Of a stretch of 64,000 bases of DNA, positions 56,583 to 64,000 are shown one piece after another; positions within the stretch are counted from its first letter, which is position 1; each line of letters starts with the position of its first letter. The notes beneath the pieces are model-generated. The model searched no databases. It had not been told where the DNA came from and was given only the letters and a program-made list of their open reading frames with translations. The stretch is taken from assembly GCF_019320115.1 (NCBI RefSeq), contig NC_089584.1, forward strand, positions 104,213,111 through 104,277,110. Reading direction: 5' to 3'. Source of the stretch: Miscanthus floridulus. Taxonomy: Eukaryota; Streptophyta; Magnoliopsida; Poales; Poaceae. The translations under genes were made by a program, and so were the position numbers.

Positions 56583-57772
56583 TGGAGACGAGGGTCCTGA
56601 TCTTCCGTCAGGTTCAAGATAAACAACGATTTGTTCGAAGAGCGACACACCGATCTAGCTTCAGATCACAAAGACCCAAACCCTGCAACCTTAGCACCAT
56701 GTCTCCTCTGGTTATCAACCGTGTCACAATCCAGTTGACCTCACCAAGAAGGCTAATCCCTGCTGCGAATCGAAGAACACAAGCAAGAACAAGATAAAAA
56801 GCAACTCAATTAAAGTGACAATTGCAGATGAATGATTAAGCACTCGAAGTTGGGGTCTTGCAAACCGATAACGGCGACTGTTCAATGACAGATTGATCTA
56901 AAACAAAACCCAAAACCTAATGTAGGTGGTGGCTACTAATTATATAGCCTAAGGGACATCCAAGGATCTATCTTCATGTCCTAAAGGTGTCCCAACACGT
57001 TACAAGGCCCAACGGCCCAAAAGAAGGTGTCGCAGCACCCTGATAGATTCTAGATGCTGACTTGTTTCGACGATTCCCGTTGATTCCGAAGAGATTTTGA
57101 TGTGAAACCACTTGTATTGGCTTCCTTATCAAATTATCTTTCCATCCATATGTGGATCATCGAAAATGGAGTTTGGATGCGTCCTGGGCGTCCATTTTAT
57201 TGCAGACTGGTCCTGATGGCCGAGGCAGACTCGAACTCGGATTGGACTGGGCCTCTGGCTTGGCTTGGACGTCCTTGCTGGCCTCCTAAGGTGGTGGCCA
57301 AGGAGGAGGACGTCCAAGGACTTTCTTGGTGGGTTCTCCAAGTCCTTGGAATGTGCTTCCACTTGGGCCAGGGTCTCAAGGATGAATAACAAGCCCATGA
57401 CAACAGTGTAGCTCCCGCTAGAAATAGTGACAGAATATATTGGTGATTTGGAGGCCTTGCCGACATGATATTGAGATGGAACCTGATCTATTTGAAAGCT
57501 TATCAAACAAGCTTTCTATCAAGTGCTCATTGACCTCGATCGCACTCCGGATGGATGAGTTATGGCCTTCCCAATGAGGCACTATTGGGCTGCCGACGAA
57601 CCAAAAGTTCAACTTTGATGAACTTCCATTATGAAACACATTTGAACCTACAATCAAATAGTGACATGTACATGTGGAACCAAGTGAATTATAACCAAAG
57701 CCACTATGCAAATGTAGGAACGAGCGCACCTTATAATCATTATTCGTATCCGAAGGTGCCATGTCCTCATCA
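56583..57772 (-). repeat. E right LTR (1,190 bp)
   Basis: Reverse complement of the left LTR without the 343-bp duplication. In the outer 73 bp only three bases differ. TATA box (- strand) near 56,940. Confidence 0.88.
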
Positions 57773-58537
57773 GGGTCGGGGATCATTGGTGCCTACCACG
57801 CGAGGAGGGTGGTGCCGCTGATGGCGCGCGCGCTCCCCTGCACTAGATGGTGACTGGAGTGCCGTTTGAAGGGATGGTGCTCATTGATGAAGCACTTCCT
57901 CCATCCAAGGTGGCACAGCGCATCAAGGAGGCAATAGAGCCTACGAAGGACTCTGCCGGTGGCATCCTCGATCATGTGTATCCGGTGCCGGGGCATCCCC
58001 CAATGCGGCCGGAATCAGGGTTTGTCGACTTCGTAAGCTTTCTTTCCCCACGCTCCTCTTTTCGCTCAAATTTCCGACCCCTTGATGCTAACTTTGGGAT
58101 GGTGGGACCAGCCACGGAGACTCTCTTTCAAGGAGAGTCCAGCCCTAGAGCCAAAGGATTGGGTTCTAGCCATGGTGAATCGCGCCACGGCTGAGTGGGA
58201 CAAGAGGACGAGGGAGCTCACGAAGAAGAAGGCGATACAGAAGCAGCAAGCTCATGATCGAGGATAGGAGACTAGCAGTGATGATGATGACAACGACGAT
58301 GATGAGGCGGTAGCCGGCGTGGATTGGGGTGACCTGGTGAATGAGGACTCGCTGTCCATGCAGGGACCCCTTCTGTTCCACATGGAGGGAAGTGAGTCCA
58401 TGAGGACGGTGGAGCCGAGCCTGCCCCTAGGTCCAGTGGGAGCCAGTGGATCCGCCGTCACCCTTGGGGTGTCGACGGAGGATCGGTGGATGGGAGGGGA
58501 CGGATCCGAGGCCATACCCGAGGTACTAACAGAGGGA

Positions 58538-58674
58538 GGCGGTTCCAATGCTACACCCCATGAGCTGATGGAGGGGGTGGCTCTAGCGCCATGCCCCATG
58601 AGCCGATGGAGGGGGCGGTTCTGGCGCCGCACCCCATGAGCCAATGGAGGGGAGCGGCTTTGGCGCCGCGTACC
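58538..58674 (+). repeat. 38-bp tandem repeat within the C antisense gene
   Basis: About 3.5 copies of a unit containing CCCCATGAGC-x-x-ATGGAGGG start at 58,538, 58,576, 58,614 and 58,653. The period is not a multiple of three, so each copy is read in a different frame. Confidence 0.85.
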
Positions 58675-58804
58675 TAGAGACAAGAGAGATGAGCCCCCTT
58701 GCCTCGGAGCAGGGGGTAGGCTCGAAACGGTCCTGCCCACATGAGTTGGAGCAAGGGTCTAGGGGTTCATCCTCGAAATGTACCCACCGATCGAAAGCGT
58801 CAAA

Positions 58805-58878
58805 GTATGTCACCGATTCCCCTCGTTTTCTTTCTTTATTTTTCTGTTCCGACCTTATGCCCTTTTTCCATTTTGTAG
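58805..58878 (+). other. Predicted intron in C antisense gene (74 bp)
   Basis: Donor AAA|GTATGT, a T-rich tract, acceptor TTTTGTAG|ATT. Downstream sequence aligns with the exon retained in B. Confidence 0.7.
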
Positions 58879-60600
58879 ATTCTTGCGACGGGGCCACCCT
58901 TTGGGGCTGGCACCCAAGAAGAGCCTTGCCCTTTAGGAGGGATGGATGGCACTGCCCGACGTCGCCCCTATTTTGGGCAGGAGCAGCACTGATGTTGTGG
59001 CCTCGTTGGCTGGTCCAGCGGTGTCCGCGGTGGTGCCCGTGCCCTTGGTGGTTGTCGAGCAGGCGGCCACGACCATGACAAACCAGGAGCGGTCGGACAC
59101 AGCCGCGGTGGCGTCTGAGGGGGTGGTGCATTTCGTGCCCCCGACGGCCCAAGGGACGGCGCCTGACATGGGCTGGGCAGAGTTGGATGCCGCCGCAGTG
59201 GCGTTCGACAGAGCAGCGTAGTTCATGCCACCGGAGGTCCAGACGGAGGTGGCCATGACTGCGACAAGCCCGGCGGGGTCGGACACTGCCATGGTGGCAT
59301 CCGAGGGGGTGGCACAATCTACGCCACCGACGGTCTAGGCCATGGTGCTCGGGGAAGGCCGGATGGAGGAGGACATGGCCGGAGGGTCTTTGGGCATCAT
59401 GATGGTGGTGGGGAGGAACAAAAGAGAGCCACCTTTGGCCCTGTTATCGGGAGGCCACCGCTCCCCCACATAGGGTGAGCCGCCGATCTAGTGGATGGCC
59501 GCTCAGGACCCAGTGTCGGTTCTTTTTTCACTTGACAATGCTGCCGAGAGCTTGGAGCGGGAGAATCTTGACGTTGGGTTCTCGGCGGTGATGGGTGCCC
59601 TGAGGGAGGCCAGTGGTGCCTTATGCAAAATCCTCGTTCCTTCTAGCCAGGTATCTGCTTGATCCTCTCACTTGTTTTCTTCTTTCTTCACACATTTTTG
59701 TTTTTTCTTGTCTTCTAATTCCGGTCCTCTTTTCATAATATTGTTGCTCATAGCCGGGACAAGTCCCGGTTCCTTCATGAGCAAAAGGCGAAATGGGACC
59801 ATCTTGCCGAGGAGGCCAGGTTGTGAGGAGATGTGGGTGCATAACTCGCTGCCACCCAGCAGCGAGAGGCCAAGGCGCGCCGAGACACGGAGGAGGCTCA
59901 TGGGATGTTTGAGGACCTGTCGACAAGGGTGAAGCTGGACGAGGAGGATGCCGCCAAGCTTTGAAAGGAGCAGGATGAGCTGCTATAGAAGGACGCCGTG
60001 GCTAGTGAGCGGGCCGGCAAGCTCCTGGCGGAGCTAGAGACAGAGTGAGACCTCAAGCTGAAGGCTAAGGAGAGGACCGCGGCATTGCAGCAGAGGGCAG
60101 ACCGGGACACCGAGATGATCACCCGGTTGCACGAGGAGTGGGACGAGCTATGCCGAACCGAGGAAAGGCTTCGCTCGGAGCACAGTGCAGCCTGTGAGGA
60201 TCGCGACTAGACCATTTGGGAGCGCGACAAGGCATGTGGGGTGGCTGACTCCCTCCGGGTGGATCTTGGAGTTGCGGTGAACCGAAGGTTGGAGGTTGAG
60301 AGGGTTGCTGTCAGGCTAGAGAAAGAGCTTACCAAAGTGCGAGGGATCCTCTAGACCAAGAGCGACGAGCACAACCTTCTGCAAGCCACTATCGAGGTAG
60401 TCATCGATGCCCTGAGGGTGGCGCAACCAGTGGAAACCAGCTTGCTCATAGCTCATGCCGTGGGTATCACGGCGTGGGTGGGGCAACTTGAGGAGGACGC
60501 CTTTCATGCCAGGATCACCTAGCCTTTGTTGTCGCCCGTTCCCATTATGATCGAGATATTAACCTGGAGGTTGGCTTTGCGCATATCTATGATGATGATG

Positions 60601-60868
60601 ATTGTGCTGGTGAGCAAAATTACCGTAGCTGTCTGGGCGTGGGCTTTTTGCGATCTTACCAGTCTGTTCCCCCGAACCTTGCCGCCAATCTTGATGCGAG
60701 GAGGAGGTCTAATGTAATGTTTTTTTCGAAAAAAGAAAGGAGGTACCCATACCTTTATCAGCCCCCGAGTGAGATTCGATCCCTTGCGGTTGCTGGGGTC
60801 GGATGTTACTGGAGATCAGAGTGAGGGAGGCGAACTTATGTTTGTATTTACTCGTACCCCTTACCTAG
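60601..60868. other. C spacer after antisense gene
   Basis: Collinear with B near 21,741-21,850 (CCTTTATCAGCC-CCGAGTGAGATT). No gene. Ends at the F insertion. Confidence 0.55.
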
Positions 60869-62282
60869 TGTAAGGAAAATGGACCCTAAGCCCATTTACT
60901 TTGGATTTTAGTGTTTGATGACCAACACAACCAAATTGGACTAATGAATTTGCAAGTGTTTGTTTTGTAGTCCAACAGGGTGCAAGACATGACTTGGACG
61001 AAGGCGATGTGATGATCTGATGATCAACACCTTAAGGAAGACCTTAGGAGCACAAGAAAAGATCCAAGATATCAAGCAAAGTCCAAGCATGAAGATAGGA
61101 ACCAAGCCGTACGCAAGATCACGAAGAAACGAGCTCGCAGAGGCGACCGGAGCTGGACTGGACGCTGGAAGCGCGACGGACGCTGGACCGGTGGCTCGGC
61201 AGATAGGCGACCGGAACGCTGGACCGGAACACTGGCGGCAACCGACCGGACGCAGAAACACAGCGTCCGATCGAGTACAGAGAGGTTCCAGGCGCGCGAA
61301 ACTGCGACCGAACGCGTCCGGTGGCAGGCGACCGGACGCTGGCAGCGTCCGATCGGTAGTTCGCGGCTACAACGGTCGGGACGACCGGACGCAGTCCGGT
61401 CAGGACGATCTCAGCGTCCGGTCAGTAGCAGAATTGTGGGAGTTCGACCCCAACTGGCTACTTTCTCAGTGGGGCTTATAAATACAACCCCCAATCGGCC
61501 ATTTGAGGAGTGTAGGAGCTGAGGAAACATACCAAGAGTGTTGATACACCATTTTAGTGATCTCCACATGCATAGTGCTTAGTGTTTTATTAGGTGATTA
61601 GCATAAGTGCTTTGTGAAGTGCTTAGGTTGATTAGACCACCGCTTATGCGCTTGCTCTAGGTGTTTGCCTAGTGTTTAGTGAGGTTTGCATACCTCTTGC
61701 CACCCCGTGCTTGCGAGCACAAGTGTTGTACATCGGAGGGGCTTGAAGTCTTACGAGATCACACCAATCGCGTTTGTGGTGTGGCCGCCACCGTGTACAG
61801 GAGGGAACAAGGCCCGCGGCGTTTCGGCCGGAAGCTTGATAGTGAAGACTGGCGGGGAGCATCTAGGAGAGGCTTGCCGAGAGGCACATCGGAGACCCAC
61901 TTGCGTGTGGGGAAGGCCCGAGGCTATCCACGGAGTTACCTGGCCGGGAGCTTGGCCCTTGCGAGGGATTCCTTGCGAGGGGCTCCAACGAGGACTAGGG
62001 GGAAGCTTGCGCGCTTCTCGATACCTCAGTAAAAATACCGGAGTCATCGACGGGAGTTTGCATATCTCTACCTTGCTCTTTAAGCTTCCGCATTTACATT
62101 GATCATATTATTATCATTTGCGATAGAGATAGCAACACACTAGCAAAACCATAGTTGCACATCTAGATAGATTATCTTTTGCGTAGGTTTTGCTAGAGAA
62201 TGAAAAAGAGGACATAGTTTAGAGTTAGAATTTTAAGTTGCCTAATTCACCCCCCCCCCTCTTAGGCATCATGGTCCCTTCA
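60869..62282 (+). repeat. F 5' LTR, 1,414 bp
   Basis: TGTAAGGAAAATGG to GGTCCCTTCA. TATA-like CTTATAAATAC near 61,474. Between 61,135 and 61,435 there are many GACCGGACGC and GCGTCCGGTC motifs in both directions. A run of ten C at about 62,250 precedes the end. ORFs inside are not supported. Confidence 0.87.
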
Positions 62283-62284
62283 AT

Positions 62285-62296
62285 TGGTATCAAAGC
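62285..62296 (+). other. F primer binding site (initiator tRNA-Met)
   Basis: TGGTATCAAAGC, three bases after the LTR; one mismatch to the usual tRNA-Met site. Confidence 0.85.
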
Positions 62297-62363
62297 TGGT
62301 TGGCTCATTTTTGGACCTTTGTCTTAACCGCCGTTGAGCCGACGCTATTGTAGAGTGGTTGGG

Positions 62364-64000
62364 ATGGATACCGCTAGGCCTCCACAATTTGACGGCACTA
62401 ACTTCCCATACTATAAAGCTAGAATGGCTTGCCACCTTGAGGCGGTTGATTTAGGTGTATGGAGAATCACTCGTGACGGGATGAAACCCATTAAGAATCC
62501 CGAAAAGCCCACAAAGAGTGACGAAAAAGAAATGCATTTTAATGCTAGAGCTAAGAATTGCTTGTTTGAATCTTTTAGCATGGATGTTTTTAACCAAGTG
62601 TTTACTTTAAATACGGCATCATGAAATTTGGTTAAAACTCCAAGAGCTCCATGATGGCACAAGTAATGTCCGTGAGCAAAAACATTGTCTAGCTAAGCAA
62701 AATTATGATTCCTTTGCTATGAATGATGATGAGCTTGTTCGTGATATGTATTCTCGATTGAATCTAATTATCAATGAGCTCCATTCAATAGGATTATTAA
62801 AGCTAGATGATGCGGACATCAGTGAGGAAGATCATCTCCTGTTCTACCACAAAAGAAATATGCAAGTATCATCACCATTCTTCACAACATGGAGAACTTG
62901 AGCAACATGACCCCGGGCATTGCCATTGGCAAGCTAGTGGCATTTGAAATGTCACGTAAGATGGGTCAAGGAGAAGCATCTTCATCAAGCAAAGGCAAAG
63001 CTCTCGCTTGTAGCGAGAAGAAAAAGATGAAGGGCAAGAAAGTTGAGTCAAGCTCAAGCTCAAGCTCCTCAAGTGAAGAAGAAGAAGATGAGGATGATGA
63101 TGATGAACAAGAATCAAGTGATGATGATCAATCTTCCTCCTCCACCTCTGACCTTGATGAAGAATCAATCAAACTTATCAAAAAGGTGGAGAAGATGATT
63201 GTAAGGCTCAATGTCAAGGGTGTGCCCATCCAAATTCAAGACCTCGTTTTCACTAATCAAAGAAACGAGCAAAGAAAGAGGGGATGCTATGGATGCGGCG
63301 AGTTGGGGCACTTTGTGGAAGTTTGTCCAAATAAGCCCACACCCAAGACAAAGAAGAAGGCGTGCAAGAACAAAGCCCTCACAACAATAAGGTCATGGGA
63401 TGATTCTTCAAGTGAAGAAGAAAACCATCACAAGAGGCGAGGTCACAAGCACTCATCATCAAGCTCTTCTCGTGTGTGCCTTATGGCACGAGGTAACGAA
63501 AGCTCATCCTCTAGTGAGAGTGATAGTGATGATGATTTACCTTCTTACAATACAATTGTGCAACAAAATCTTAAATATGCTAAAGTTTGCACTAGTCAAC
63601 AAAAGAAGCTCAAAAACTTAAAAGAAGAGCTAGGTAGTTCACAAGAAGCATACAAGAATTTGCTTGAACAATATGAAAACTTTGCAAATCTCAATGTTGA
63701 ACTATCTACTAAAATTGAGCAACTTGAGGCTAGTGCAACAACAAGTGCATGCACAATTAATGATAAGCAACTTGAAAAGAAAAATGAAAAATTAAAAGAA
63801 AAGTTAGCTAGCTCACAAAATGATTATCAAAGTTTGCTTGCTAAAATGGAAATCATGTGCAAACATTGTGATGAGCTAACAAATAAAGTTGCTAATCTTG
63901 AGGCCATCAAAAATACCCCCACTAAGGCATCTAAAAGAAATGACATAATTAAAAAGGATGCATCTACCTCTTGCAATGATTTATGTTTAGACTCATCTTT
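62364..64000 (+). pseudogene. gag: F gag, nearly intact, open at window end
   Basis: The ATG at 62,364 starts M-D-T-A-R-P-P-Q-F-D-G-T-N-F, a copia gag start. The frame shifts near 62,615 and returns near 62,850, so two small indels compensate. From about 62,856 the original frame is open to the window end (at least 380 codons). It has Ser/Glu/Asp runs, a C-x2-C-x4-H-x4-C zinc knuckle at 63,285-63,326, a second acidic stretch and a Lys/Leu/Gln-rich coiled coil from about 63,540. It would form the nucleocapsid particle. Confidence 0.85.

Larger units (their letters stand above)
54335..57772. mobile_element. E: retroelement with two LTRs in inverted orientation
   Basis: The insertion begins TGATGAGGACATGG and ends with the exact reverse complement. 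It is flanked by GGGTC on both sides (54,330-54,334 and 57,773-57,777). The left arm (54,335-55,867) and right arm (56,583-57,772) are the same LTR in opposite directions, both with the U3 end outward. The 715 bp between hold a gag fragment, a third LTR end and a tRNA-Met primer site. A normal LTR element has direct LTRs. The perfect duplication shows that this arrangement integrated, or was rebuilt, as one unit. Confidence 0.88.
57778..60600 (+). pseudogene. C antisense gene, C-terminal exons
   Basis: Order on the + strand: a conserved block with P-F-E-G-M-V-L-I-D (57,860-58,030), a probable intron at 58,033-58,111 (donor GTAAGC, TGCTAAC branch-like motif), a Lys-rich segment and acidic run (58,172-58,330), and a Gly/Ser/Met-rich part with 38-bp repeats. 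Next come an intron at 58,805-58,878 (GTATGT...TTTTGTAG) and an Ala/Val/Pro-rich exon to 59,650. A Glu/Arg/Ala coiled coil occupies 59,760-60,510. TAG and TGA stops and frame changes are frequent. It matches the B antisense gene from 58,885 on. The gene lies antisense to C gag-pol. Confidence 0.65.
37908..60868 (-). mobile_element. C: second Tat-type element, containing D and E, interrupted by F
   Basis: The LTR at 37,908-39,218 is a relative of the B LTRs in the same orientation, so C gag-pol would be on the - strand further right, beyond F and the window. What is visible is the LTR, the spacer, and the + strand antisense gene from 39,794 to about 60,600, split by D (duplication GGCGC) and E (duplication GGGTC). 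The five bases before C are GGTGG. Confidence 0.85.
60869..64000 (+). mobile_element. F: Ty1/copia Sirevirus-like element, cut by window end
   Basis: 5' LTR, primer binding site and most of gag are present; protease onward lies beyond the window. The gag tail with Ser/Asp/Glu runs, Lys-rich segments and a coiled coil fits sireviruses. The CpG-rich LTR motifs are better kept than in A, which suggests a younger copy. The five bases before the LTR are CCTAG. Confidence 0.85.

Noticed and set aside
54335..57772. DNA transposon with long terminal inverted repeats
   Set aside because: Considered because of the inverted arms. The TG/CA ends, 5-bp duplication, TATA and U5 structure, tRNA-Met primer site and gag fragment fit an LTR retroelement better, and no transposase was seen.
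58252..59317. Long - strand ORFs of 162 and 244 codons
   Set aside because: They are antisense to exons of the C antisense gene in GC-rich DNA, where open frames on both strands are expected; no recognised motif.
61020..61481. 153-codon ORF in the F LTR
   Set aside because: It spans the CpG motif cluster of the LTR; its Gly/Arg/Asp-rich content comes from the repeated GACCGGACGC motif.

Overview
The window reads as nuclear DNA of a large-genome grass, probably a panicoid such as the sugarcane/sorghum/Miscanthus group. That placement is inferred from the families of LTR retrotransposons and a common grass MITE; no species-specific marker is visible. Almost everything is nested LTR retrotransposons. 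No intact host gene, tRNA, rRNA or CRISPR array was found. The only stretch without retrotransposon boundaries is about 35,250-37,907.

Layout. (1) T1, 1-10,070: a decayed Ty3/gypsy chromovirus (Tekay/Del type) on the + strand with a 3,069-bp 3' LTR, a degenerate gag-pol ending in a chromodomain, and an extra leader ORF. (2) 10,071-10,670: an orphan LTR-like fragment. (3) A, 10,673-35,249: a Ty1/copia Sirevirus without a 5' LTR, split by a solo LTR (S, 14,592-16,390) and by B, with its own 3' LTR at 33,360-35,249. (4) B, 17,298-31,763: a complete but decayed Ty3/gypsy Tat-type element on the - strand, flanked by ATGCG duplications. (5) 35,250-37,907: unassigned DNA with a MITE, a 91-bp tandem duplication and a possible first exon. 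(6) C, from 37,908: another - strand Tat-type element whose pol lies beyond the window. Inside C sit D (40,537-54,213, + strand Tat element, duplication GGCGC), E (54,335-57,772, an element with two LTRs in inverted orientation, duplication GGGTC) and F (60,869 to the window end, a young-looking Sirevirus).

How the parts work together. T1, A, B and D carry the usual gag, protease, reverse transcriptase, RNase H and integrase functions, all broken by stops and frameshifts. The three Tat-type elements B, C and D also carry a second gene antisense to gag-pol. In all three it has its own TATA box next to an AAACCCTA-like motif, and it has GT-AG introns that survive because the element's genomic RNA is the opposite strand. 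The C and D copies start with a domain like the 'putative gypsy type transposon' family (Transposase_28); all three end in long coiled coils.

The most unusual objects are element E, a palindromic LTR structure with TG/CA ends and a perfect 5-bp target duplication, and the T1 leader ORF, whose first residues resemble the histone H3 tail. All lineage names are from recalled family features; no database search was possible.
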